Below, piece after piece: positions 1 to 7,309 of a stretch of DNA of 9,047 bases; the first letter of the stretch is position 1, and the number at the start of each line of letters is the position of its first letter. This stretch comes from Raineyella sp034933565 (GTDB lineage: Bacteria > Actinomycetota > Actinomycetes > Propionibacteriales > Propionibacteriaceae): the NCBI RefSeq assembly GCF_034933565.1, contig NZ_JAYFNG010000045.1:1-9047 (forward strand), given 5' to 3'. The notes under the pieces are model-generated. The model saw only the letters and a program-made list of their open reading frames with translations, searched no databases and had not been told where the DNA came from. The translations under genes and the position numbers were made by a program.

Positions 1-21
1 CCCGGTCGGTCACCGACCGGG
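1..21 (-). terminator. Hairpin downstream of typA, probable terminator
   Basis: Bases 1-10 (CCCGGTCGGT) are the exact reverse complement of bases 12-21, with one central base. A realistic fold has 8-9 bp of stem and a 3-5 nt loop. It begins 37 bp past the typA stop codon. Whether a T-tract follows on the minus strand cannot be seen because the window ends here. GC hairpins without a T-tract are common terminators in actinobacteria. It could also serve a convergent gene to the left. Confidence 0.55.
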
Positions 22-57
22 CTCGCGCCGGAGAGAGGATCGTCGGCCGGTGGCGGG

Positions 58-1917
<1,860 letters not shown>

Positions 1918-1953
1918 ATGCGTGACTTCCGATGTGAGAGCAGGAGCACCCAG

Positions 1954-1984
1954 ATGGTAGTTCCCCCAGGCGGCACGGCGTGAA
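1954..1984 (-). promoter_or_regulatory. Candidate typA promoter
   Basis: Read on the minus strand, TACCAT (plus 1954-1959) fits the actinobacterial -10 pattern TAnnnT. TTCACG (plus 1979-1984) is a weak -35 at a rather long 19-bp spacing. Transcription would start near 1947, giving a leader of about 30 nt that contains the GGAAG ribosome-binding site. The call rests only on visual matching. Confidence 0.28.
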
Positions 1985-2025
1985 TCCCGGTGGCACCTGG
2001 GCGGCCCGCCGCGGGTGCCGGGCCC

Positions 2026-2037
2026 TAGGCTCGGGTC
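2026..2037 (+). promoter_or_regulatory. Leaderless-type -10 element of the DUF697 GTPase gene
   Basis: TAGGCT (2026-2031, matching TAnnnT) is followed by CGGGTC and then the ATG at 2038, so transcription would start at or within a base of the start codon. No Shine-Dalgarno sequence is present. The TAG of the hexamer is an in-frame stop, so the coding frame cannot extend further upstream. The same hexamer and spacing precede gpmA. No clear -35 is visible. An inverted repeat, GGCACC (1992-1997) and GGTGCC (2014-2019), covers the -35 area and could be a protein-binding site. Confidence 0.6.
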
Positions 2038-3153
2038 ATGCCAGACTGGTTCACCGACGCGTTCCGGGCGGAGTACGAGCACCAGCTCGAGCTGCTGGGA
2101 CGGTTCAACCTGGCCCTCTTCGGCAAGACCGGGGTCGGCAAGTCCACCCTCGTCAACGCGGTCTTCGGGGAGCCGGTGGCGGCCACCGGGATCGGCGAGC
2201 CGGTGACCCACGACGCGCACCTCTACCTCGATGACCGTGGCCGGCTCGGCCTACTGGACACCCGCGGCCTGGAGATCGGTCGCGACGACCGGCAGCTGGT
2301 CAAGGAGCTCGAGGCCTACGTCCGGCAGATGCGCCGCGGGCCGGTCGAGGACCAGATCCACGTGGTCTGGTACTGCGTGCGCGGCATGGACCGGCGGTTC
2401 GAGCCGTTCGAGGCGGAGTTCGTCCGCCGACTGGCCGACCTCGACCTGCCGGTGATCGTCGTGCTGACCCAGGTGCCCCGCGGCCCCGGCGGCCAGCTGC
2501 ACCCCGACGCGGTGGCCCTGGCCGGGCACATCACCGGCCTCGGCCTGCCGATCGTGGACGGGCGTCCCTACCTCACCTACGCACTGGAGGACCCGTTCAG
2601 CGGGCAGTCGTCCTACGGCTTGACGGAGCTTCTCGAGGCGACCTTTCGCGGCGCACCGGAGGCGGTCCACGCGGCCCTCACCGCGGCCCAGCAGATCGAT
2701 CATCGGCGCAAGGCGGCGCAGGCGCGCCGGTTCATAGCGGGCACCGCGGCGGGTGCCGCGGCCACCGCCGCGACGCCGATCCCGTTCTCCGACGCCACCG
2801 TGCTGGTGCCGCTGCAGCTGGCGATGATGGCCCGGATCGCGCAGCTCTACCAGGTGCCGGTGGACCGGGCGGCGCTGATGGCGGTCGCCTCGACCACGGC
2901 GGCGACCCAGGTGGGGCGGGCCTCGGTGACCGGCCTGTTGAAGCTGATCCCCGGTGCCGGGACGGTCACCGGCGGGGCGATCGGCGCCGCGGTGGCCTCG
3001 TCGTTCACGTACGCCATGGGCGAGGCCTGGCTCGCGGTGGTCGAGCGGGTCGCGGCCGGGGGACTGCGCGGGCTGGACGGGATGCTCGACACCGAGCAGA
3101 TCCGCGGCGATTTCCTGGCCGAGCTGCGCCGCCGCGTCCCGCGGCTGCGATGA
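2038..3153 (+). CDS. P-loop GTPase with C-terminal DUF697-like domain
   Basis: This 371-residue protein has an Era-like GTPase domain followed by an Ala/Gly-rich hydrophobic region. The P-loop is GKTGVGKS (29-36) and the G3 motif is DTRG (74-77). A segment with HVVWYC (108-113) and RRFEPFEAEF (119-128) resembles a conserved block of bacterial DUF697-associated GTPases. The expected G4 motif NKxD or TKxD is replaced by TQVP (144-147), so guanine recognition may be altered. The C-terminal part has PIPFSD (247-252), LQLAMMARIAQLY (259-271) and LIPGAGTVTGGAIGAA (303-318), a pattern typical of DUF697 and probably membrane-associated. No signal peptide is seen. The function is unknown; relatives are often annotated as 50S-ribosome-binding GTPases, which I would not assume here. 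The ATG at 2038 is fixed by an in-frame TAG 12 bp upstream. It is transcribed alone, with a hairpin 33 bp after the stop. Confidence 0.85.
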   Translation: MPDWFTDAFRAEYEHQLELLGRFNLALFGKTGVGKSTLVNAVFGEPVAATGIGEPVTHDAHLYLDDRGRLGLLDTRGLEIGRDDRQLVKELEAYVRQMRRGPVEDQIHVVWYCVRGMDRRFEPFEAEFVRRLADLDLPVIVVLTQVPRGPGGQLHPDAVALAGHITGLGLPIVDGRPYLTYALEDPFSGQSSYGLTELLEATFRGAPEAVHAALTAAQQIDHRRKAAQARRFIAGTAAGAAATAATPIPFSDATVLVPLQLAMMARIAQLYQVPVDRAALMAVASTTAATQVGRASVTGLLKLIPGAGTVTGGAIGAAVASSFTYAMGEAWLAVVERVAAGGLRGLDGMLDTEQIRGDFLAELRRRVPRLR

Positions 3154-3182
3154 GCCCGTCGTGTCCGCGACTGCGATGAGCC
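3136..3182 (+). repeat. Short near-tandem duplication spanning the GTPase stop codon
   Basis: The 12 bases CTGCGATGAGCC occur at 3145-3156, which includes the TGA stop at 3151-3153, and again at 3171-3182, 26 bp later. The similarity extends upstream to GTCC at 3136 and 3163, with one indel and one substitution. It looks like a small slippage duplication of the end of the gene. It does not change the protein. Confidence 0.6.
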
Positions 3183-3186
3183 ATCG

Positions 3187-3209
3187 CGTCCCACGATTTC
3201 GGTGGGACG
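3187..3209 (+). terminator. Hairpin terminator after the DUF697 GTPase gene
   Basis: CGTCCCAC (3187-3194) pairs perfectly with GTGGGACG (3202-3209) around a 7-nt loop, GATTTCG. It starts 33 bp after the GTPase stop. There is no strict T-run, only a moderately AT-rich stretch from about 3222. It separates the GTPase gene from the transcarboxylase operon. Confidence 0.55.
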
Positions 3210-3234
3210 GTCGGGGCCGGAGATTTCAATGAGA

Positions 3235-3262
3235 TTTACGACACGTTGTCGTACGACATGAT
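3235..3262 (+). promoter_or_regulatory. Candidate distal promoter of the transcarboxylase operon
   Basis: TTTACG (3235-3240) and CATGAT (3257-3262), 16 bp apart, each match 4 of 6 consensus positions. They lie in the only AT-richer patch of this intergenic region. The palindromes at 3237-3258 would overlap the spacer almost completely, as expected for a repressor-controlled promoter. A transcript from here would have a leader of about 115-120 nt, unlike the proximal leaderless option. No ribosome-binding site precedes the ATG, which weakens the case. Confidence 0.3.
3237..3258. promoter_or_regulatory. Two overlapping palindromes, probable operator upstream of the transcarboxylase operon
   Basis: TACGACA (3237-3243) and TGTCGTA (3247-3253) form a perfect 7-bp inverted repeat around CGT. 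The second arm is also the left half of the perfect 12-bp palindrome TGTCGTACGACA (3247-3258). The result is three alternating half-sites of TACGACA type within 22 bp. Such symmetry is typical of binding sites for dimeric repressors (TetR, GntR and MarR classes all use sites of this size). The regulator is not in this window and cannot be named. A hairpin in RNA is less likely because the loops would be very short. Confidence 0.5.
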
Positions 3263-3273
3263 ACGTAGTTGAT

Positions 3274-3306
3274 CGCCGTTGCGGCGCAGGTTCCGATGTG
3301 ACCTGC
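3274..3306 (+). other. Two small inverted repeats in the operon's upstream region
   Basis: CGCCG (3274-3278) pairs with CGGCG (3282-3286) around TTG. GCAGGT (3286-3291) pairs with ACCTGC (3301-3306) around nine bases. If the distal promoter is used, these would be two adjacent stem-loops in the 5' leader. They match no riboswitch or leader-peptide class that I recognise and may be chance in GC-rich DNA. Confidence 0.25.
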
Positions 3307-3374
3307 TCCGTCCCTAGCAGACAGCTGGTTTCCGGGAAGGGGAGGGGGCCCGGGTCCGGCCGTTCCGACGATGG

Positions 3375-3386
3375 CACTATGGGGCC
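3375..3386 (+). promoter_or_regulatory. Leaderless-type -10 element of the 5S gene
   Basis: CACTAT (3375-3380) followed by GGGGCC places a -10-like hexamer six bases before the ATG at 3387. There is no Shine-Dalgarno sequence at usable distance; the purine-rich run at 3336-3348 is about 40 nt away. The reading frame is open back to a TAG at 3315 but contains no ATG, GTG or TTG in between, so the start cannot move upstream to find one. Confidence 0.5.
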
Positions 3387-4886
3387 ATGAAGCCGCGAGA
3401 GATTGGTATCACCGAACTCGTCCTTCGCGACGCGCACCAGAGCCTGATGGCGACGCGCATGGCCATGGAAGACATGGTCGACGCCTGCGCTGACATCGAC
3501 GCTGCCGGTTACTGGAGCGTGGAGTGCTGGGGCGGTGCAACGTACGACGCTTGCATCCGCTTCCTGAACGAGGACCCATGGGAGCGTCTGCGGACCTTCC
3601 GTACACTCATGCCCAACAGCCGCCTGCAGATGTTGCTCCGCGGCCAGAACCTGCTGGGCTACCGCCACTACGAGGACGCAGTGGTCGAGAGGTTCGTCGA
3701 CAAGTCGGCGGAGAACGGCATGGACGTGTTCCGTGTCTTCGACGCGCTGAACGACCCGCGCAACCTCGAACACCCGATGCAGGCGGTGAAGAAGGCGGGC
3801 AAGCACGCGCAGGGCACCATCTGCTACACGGTCAGCCCGGTCCACACCACCGAGGACTACATCAAGCTGGCCGGTCGCCTGCTCGACATGGGTGCCGATT
3901 CGATCGCGCTGAAGGACATGGCGGCCCTGCTGAAGCCCCAGCCGGCGTACGACATCGTCAAGGGCATCAAGGACACCTACGGCGAGGGCGTGCAGATCAA
4001 CGTGCACTGCCACTCCACCACCGGTGTCACCCAGGTGGCGCTGATGAAGGCGATCGAGGCCGGCGCCGATGTCGTCGACACCGCGATCAGCTCGATGTCG
4101 CTGGGCCCCGGCCACAACCCGACCGAGTCCGTGATCGAGATGCTGGACGGCACCCCGTACACCACCACCGTGGACCGTACGAAGCTCAAGCCGATCCGCG
4201 AGCACTTCGCGAAGGTCGCCCCGAAGTACAAGAAGTTCATGTCCGCGGTGACCGGCGTCAAGACCGACATCTTCCAGTCCCAGATCCCCGGCGGGATGCT
4301 CTCCAACATGGAGTCGCAGCTCAAGGCGCAGGGCGCGGGCGACCGGATGGACGAGGTCCTCCTCGAGGTGCCGAACGTCCGCAAGGACGCCGGCTACCCG
4401 CCGCTGGTGACGCCGTCCTCCCAGATCGTCGGCACCCAGGCCGTGTTCAACGTGCTGATGGGCAAGTACAAGGTCCTCACCGGTGAGTTCGCCGACCTGA
4501 TGCTCGGCTACTACGGCGAGTGCCCCGGGGAGCGTGACCCCGAGGTGGTCGAGAAGGCCAGGGCCCAGACGAAGAAGGAGCCGATCACCCAGCGTCCGGC
4601 GGATCTGCTGGCCCCCGAGTGGGACCAGCTGGCCGAGCAGGCCAAGGGACTGACGGGCTTCAACGGCACCGAGGAGGACATCCTCACCAGTGCGATGTTC
4701 CCGCAGGTCGCCCCGAAGTTCTTCGCGGAGCGCTCGCAGGGTCCGCGCAATGTGGGCATGACCGAGGAGCAGGTCGAGGAGGAGCGTCGCAAGGCGGCCG
4801 GCCTCGACAAGGCCCTCCATGAGCCCATCCAGTACAAGGTCACCATCAACGGCCAGTCCCGTTCGGTGTCCGTCGAGCCGGCGTGA
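3387..4886 (+). CDS. Methylmalonyl-CoA carboxyltransferase 5S subunit (transcarboxylase)
   Basis: This 499-residue subunit moves the carboxyl group from carboxybiotin on the 1.3S carrier to pyruvate, making oxaloacetate in the cytoplasmic transcarboxylase complex. An HMGL-like TIM barrel (about 5-270) is followed by the conserved carboxylase domain shared with pyruvate carboxylase and OadA (about 290-490). Metal ligands, assigned by alignment from memory with the P. freudenreichii protein (whose site binds cobalt), are D15 in LRDAHQS, K176 (carbamylated lysine, in LKDMAALLKP), H207 and H209 in HCHSTTG. GGMLSNMESQL (302-312) and QRPADLL (402-408) are also present. It lacks about eight N-terminal residues of the P. 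freudenreichii protein, and the ATG at 3387 is the only possible start upstream of the conserved region. It is first in the operon, 11 bp before the 12S gene. OadA or pyruvate carboxylase subunit B is the alternative, but the close match and neighbours favour 5S. Confidence 0.96.
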   Translation: MKPREIGITELVLRDAHQSLMATRMAMEDMVDACADIDAAGYWSVECWGGATYDACIRFLNEDPWERLRTFRTLMPNSRLQMLLRGQNLLGYRHYEDAVVERFVDKSAENGMDVFRVFDALNDPRNLEHPMQAVKKAGKHAQGTICYTVSPVHTTEDYIKLAGRLLDMGADSIALKDMAALLKPQPAYDIVKGIKDTYGEGVQINVHCHSTTGVTQVALMKAIEAGADVVDTAISSMSLGPGHNPTESVIEMLDGTPYTTTVDRTKLKPIREHFAKVAPKYKKFMSAVTGVKTDIFQSQIPGGMLSNMESQLKAQGAGDRMDEVLLEVPNVRKDAGYPPLVTPSSQIVGTQAVFNVLMGKYKVLTGEFADLMLGYYGECPGERDPEVVEKARAQTKKEPITQRPADLLAPEWDQLAEQAKGLTGFNGTEEDILTSAMFPQVAPKFFAERSQGPRNVGMTEEQVEEERRKAAGLDKALHEPIQYKVTINGQSRSVSVEPA

Positions 4887-4889
4887 GGG
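4885..4889 (+). promoter_or_regulatory. Ribosome-binding site deciding the 12S start
   Basis: GAGGG overlaps the 5S stop codon and lies 8 nt before the ATG at 4898. It favours that ATG over the in-frame GTG at 4883, which overlaps the 5S stop, and the GTG at 4889. The overlap of ribosome-binding site and stop suggests translational coupling of 5S and 12S. Confidence 0.7.
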
Positions 4890-4897
4890 TGACGACG

Positions 4898-6475
4898 ATG
4901 GCAGATTCAAAGAGCAGTGCAGGCAAGACGCACGACATGGCCGAGCGTCTCAGGGTGCTGGCCGAGCGCCGTGGGGATGCGGAACTCGGTGGCGGGAAGT
5001 CCCGCCTCGACAAGCAGCACGAGAAGGGCAAGATGACCGCGCGTGAGCGGGTCGGCGCCCTGCTCGACCCCGGGACGTTCCAGGAGACCGGGATGTTCCG
5101 TACGCACCGTACGACCACCTTCGGGATGGACACCGCCAAGGCCCCGGCCGACGGCGTGGTGACCGGCTCGGGGGCCGTCCTCGGCCGCCCGGTGCACGTC
5201 GCCTCCCAGGACTTCTCCGTGATGGGTGGCTCGGCCGGCGAGACGCAGTCCAAGAAGGTCGTCGAGATGATGGAGGCCTCGCTCTCCACCGGCACGCCCT
5301 TCGTCTTCATCAACGACTCGGGCGGCGCCCGGGTCCAAGAGGGCATCGACTCGCTGTCCGGCTACGGCCAGGTGTTCTACTCGAACGTCCGGCTGTCCGG
5401 TGCGGTGCCGCAGATCTCGATCATCGCCGGGCCCTGTGCCGGCGGTGCCGCGTACTCCCCGGCGCTGACCGACTTCATCATCCAGACCCGCAAGGCCCAC
5501 ATGTTCATCACCGGGCCGAACGTGATCACCGAGGTGACCGGCGAGAAGGTGAGCCAGGACGATCTGGGTGGCGCCGATGCGCACATGACCCGGTCCGGCG
5601 TGAACCACTTCGTCGCCAACGACGACGCGGAAGCCATCCTGATCGCGAAGAAGCTGCTCAGCTTCCAGCCGCAGACCAACCTCTCCGAGCCGCCGCGGGT
5701 CAACCCCGACGATGTCGTCGAGTCGAACGAGGCGCTGCGCGACGTCGTACCGACCGAGGGCAAGAAGGGCTACGACGTCCGGGAGATCATCCGGGGCATC
5801 GTCGACCACGCCGACTTCCTCGAGGTCCAGGCCGGCTACGCGCAGAACATCGTCGTCGGCTTCGCCCGCGTCAACGGGTACACCGTCGGCGTCGTGGCGA
5901 ACCAGCCGAGTGTGATGTCCGGCGTGCTGGACATCAACTCCTCCGACAAGGGCTCGAAGTTCGTCCGGTTCTGCAACGCCTTCAACATCCCGCTGGTCAC
6001 CCTCGTCGACGTCCCCGGCTTCCTGCCGGGCGTCGCCCAGGAGCACGGCGGCATCATCCGCCACGGCGCGAAGCTGCTCTACGCCTACTCCGCGGCGACC
6101 GTCCCGAAGGTGACCGTCGTGGTCCGCAAGGCGTACGGCGGTGCCTACCTGGCGATGTGCTCCAAGGACCTCGGTGCGGACAAGGTCTTCGCCTGGCCCA
6201 CCGCCGAGATCGCGGTGATGGGCGCCGAGGGTGCGGCGAACATCGTGTTCAAGAAGGAGATCGCCGAGGCCGACGACCCGGTCAGCCGCAAGGCCGAGCT
6301 GGTCGAGGAGTACCGCGAGACCTTCGCCACCCCGTACATGGCGGCGTCCCGCGGACTGGTCGACGACATCATCGACCCGGCCGACACCCGCCGCGAGGTG
6401 GCCATGGCACTCGAGGTGCTCCGGTCCAAGCGCCAGCTGCGCCCGGACAAGAAGCACGGCCTCGGGCCGGCGTGA
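4898..6475 (+). CDS. mmdA: Methylmalonyl-CoA carboxyltransferase 12S subunit
   Basis: This 525-residue subunit transfers the carboxyl group from (S)-methylmalonyl-CoA to the biotin of the 1.3S subunit, releasing propionyl-CoA. In the P. freudenreichii complex it forms the central hexamer. It has two crotonase-fold halves of the acyl-CoA carboxyltransferase family. The N-terminal half carries DSGGARVQEG (140-149) and GPCAGGAAYSPALTDF (178-193). The C-terminal half carries NQPSVMSGVLD (335-345), DVPGFLPG (371-378) and RKAYGGAYLAM (410-420). The glycine pairs in GPCAGGA and AYGGA are where the family forms its oxyanion holes. The length is within one or two residues of the P. freudenreichii protein as I recall it. 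By sequence alone it could be a propionyl-CoA carboxylase beta or decarboxylase alpha subunit, but the adjacent 5S and 1.3S genes settle the role. The symbol mmdA follows propionibacterial usage. Confidence 0.95.
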   Translation: MADSKSSAGKTHDMAERLRVLAERRGDAELGGGKSRLDKQHEKGKMTARERVGALLDPGTFQETGMFRTHRTTTFGMDTAKAPADGVVTGSGAVLGRPVHVASQDFSVMGGSAGETQSKKVVEMMEASLSTGTPFVFINDSGGARVQEGIDSLSGYGQVFYSNVRLSGAVPQISIIAGPCAGGAAYSPALTDFIIQTRKAHMFITGPNVITEVTGEKVSQDDLGGADAHMTRSGVNHFVANDDAEAILIAKKLLSFQPQTNLSEPPRVNPDDVVESNEALRDVVPTEGKKGYDVREIIRGIVDHADFLEVQAGYAQNIVVGFARVNGYTVGVVANQPSVMSGVLDINSSDKGSKFVRFCNAFNIPLVTLVDVPGFLPGVAQEHGGIIRHGAKLLYAYSAATVPKVTVVVRKAYGGAYLAMCSKDLGADKVFAWPTAEIAVMGAEGAANIVFKKEIAEADDPVSRKAELVEEYRETFATPYMAASRGLVDDIIDPADTRREVAMALEVLRSKRQLRPDKKHGLGPA

Positions 6476-6488
6476 TCGGGGAGACACG

Positions 6489-6803
6489 ATGACGGACCAG
6501 AACGAGATCGCTGCCCTCCAGCAGACGATCGACCAGCTCACCGCGCGGCTCGCCGCAGCGGAGGGGCGGATCGCGGAGTTCGATCGGATAGCGGTCGGCT
6601 GGGCCCAGGAGCACCAGGTCGACGAGGACACCATGATGGTCATCGCGGCAGCCGTCGCGGCCGTCCTCGGACACCGGGCCAAGGTCAAGCAGATCCACTT
6701 CCACGAGGGCTCGGGGTGGACCACCGCCGGCCGGATGGAGGTCCAGGACCACCGCAAGACCCAGGCGCGGCCTGCCCGCCAGAACCCGCTCACGCTGCAC
6801 TGA
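6489..6803 (+). CDS. Uncharacterised 104-residue coiled-coil protein of the transcarboxylase operon
   Basis: The function is unknown. Residues 7-31 form a clean coiled coil with hydrophobics in strict 3-4 spacing: I7, L10, I14, L17, L21, A24, I28, F31. A second helix, MMVIAAAVAAVLGHR (49-63), follows, then a basic stretch AKVKQIHF and WTTAGRMEVQDHRK (77-90). From memory, short proteins near biotin-dependent decarboxylases and carboxylases share a VIAAAVAAYLG-like helix followed by a W..AGR motif. I therefore infer an accessory or assembly subunit, but cannot confirm it. The Ala-rich helix is too short and too close to charged residues to call a membrane segment. The ATG at 6489 has GGGGAG (6478-6483) 5 nt upstream. 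The gene lies 13 bp after 12S and 18 bp before the 1.3S gene, so co-expression with the complex is very likely. Confidence 0.88.
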   Translation: MTDQNEIAALQQTIDQLTARLAAAEGRIAEFDRIAVGWAQEHQVDEDTMMVIAAAVAAVLGHRAKVKQIHFHEGSGWTTAGRMEVQDHRKTQARPARQNPLTLH

Positions 6804-6808
6804 GGACG

Positions 6809-6814
6809 AGGAGG
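6809..6814 (+). promoter_or_regulatory. Consensus ribosome-binding site of the 1.3S gene
   Basis: AGGAGG lies 7 nt before the ATG at 6822. It is the best Shine-Dalgarno match in the window, which fits a carrier subunit needed in at least equal number to the catalytic subunits. Confidence 0.75.
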
Positions 6815-6821
6815 AACAGAC

Positions 6822-7187
6822 ATGAGACTCAAGGTGACAGTCAACGGCACCGCGTACGACGTCGACGTCGAGGTCGAGCAGACGCACCCCTCGCTCGGTG
6901 ACCTCGGTGTGATCGGCGCCTACACGGGGCCGGCCCCCACAGCGCCGGTGACCTCGACGATGCCGGCCGCGAGCACCAACTCGGTGGTCGCCCCGCTGGC
7001 CGGGTCGGTGGCCCGGATCATGGTCGAGGAGGGTCAGGAGATCACCGCCGGTCAGGTGCTGGTGGTGCTCGAGGCGATGAAGATGGAGACCGAGATCACC
7101 GCGCCGGCCGACGGCACGGTGGGCTCGATCCTGGTCGAGGTCGGCGAGGCCGTCCAGGGCGGCCAGGCCCTCATCTCGATGGCCTGA
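6822..7187 (+). CDS. bccP: Biotin carboxyl carrier protein, transcarboxylase 1.3S subunit
   Basis: This 121-residue carrier holds the biotin that shuttles the carboxyl group between the 12S and 5S subunits. The biotinyl domain (about 52-121) has the biotinylation motif EAMKMET (84-90), with K87 as the modified lysine, and the flanking APLAGSV (57-63) and APADGTV (94-100) turns. The N-terminus MRLKVTVNGTAYDVDV is nearly identical to that of the P. freudenreichii 1.3S subunit, whose first roughly 40 residues bind the 12S and 5S subunits. The linker (about 33-54) is rich in Pro, Ala, Thr and Ser, whereas the P. freudenreichii linker is Gly/Ala-rich. The total length is about two residues shorter. 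It is the last gene of the operon. The biotin ligase that would modify it is not in this window. Confidence 0.96.
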   Translation: MRLKVTVNGTAYDVDVEVEQTHPSLGDLGVIGAYTGPAPTAPVTSTMPAASTNSVVAPLAGSVARIMVEEGQEITAGQVLVVLEAMKMETEITAPADGTVGSILVEVGEAVQGGQALISMA

Positions 7188-7202
7188 GCAATCGATCCCG
7201 TA

Positions 7203-7250
7203 CGACGGGGGATCCGCAGTGGGGCAGTCCCCCCCGCGGGTCCCCCGTCG
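7203..7250. terminator. Long GC hairpin between convergent bccP and SDR genes
   Basis: Bases 7203-7215 (CGACGGGGGATCC) pair with 7238-7250 as a 13-bp stem with one G-T wobble. The 22-nt loop contains a further GGGG (7221-7224) and CCCC (7229-7232) stem. It lies 15 bp after the 1.3S stop and 59 bp from the SDR stop on the opposite strand. No T-tract follows on either side. A bidirectional terminator for the two convergent units is the likeliest role. Confidence 0.65.
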
Positions 7251-7309
7251 GCGTCGTCCGAGGTGTGTCGTCGCGGCCCCGTCGTTCCCGGTGTGTCACC
7301 CGGTGCGTG

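Noticed and set aside
1918..2220. N-terminal extension of TypA up to 2220
   Set aside because: It would overlap the start of the divergent GTPase gene, lacks similarity to TypA, and the ATG at 1917 has a good ribosome-binding site and the canonical N-terminus.
3154..3386. Possible small gene between the GTPase and 5S genes
   Set aside because: Short frames here have no ribosome-binding site and run through the terminator hairpin and palindromes. The region reads as regulatory.
4883..4897. GTG starts at 4883 or 4889 for the 12S subunit
   Set aside because: GAGGG is placed correctly only for the ATG at 4898, and the added residues are not part of the family's N-terminus.
2847..4910. Minus-strand open frame of 687 codons opposite the end of the GTPase gene and the 5S gene
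   Set aside because: It spans two real genes and an intergenic region with a terminator and palindromes. Its composition is that of an antisense shadow.
4907..6850. Minus-strand open frame of 647 codons opposite 12S and the small operon gene
   Set aside because: It is antisense of clearly conserved genes, has no recognisable motif and arises from third-position GC bias.
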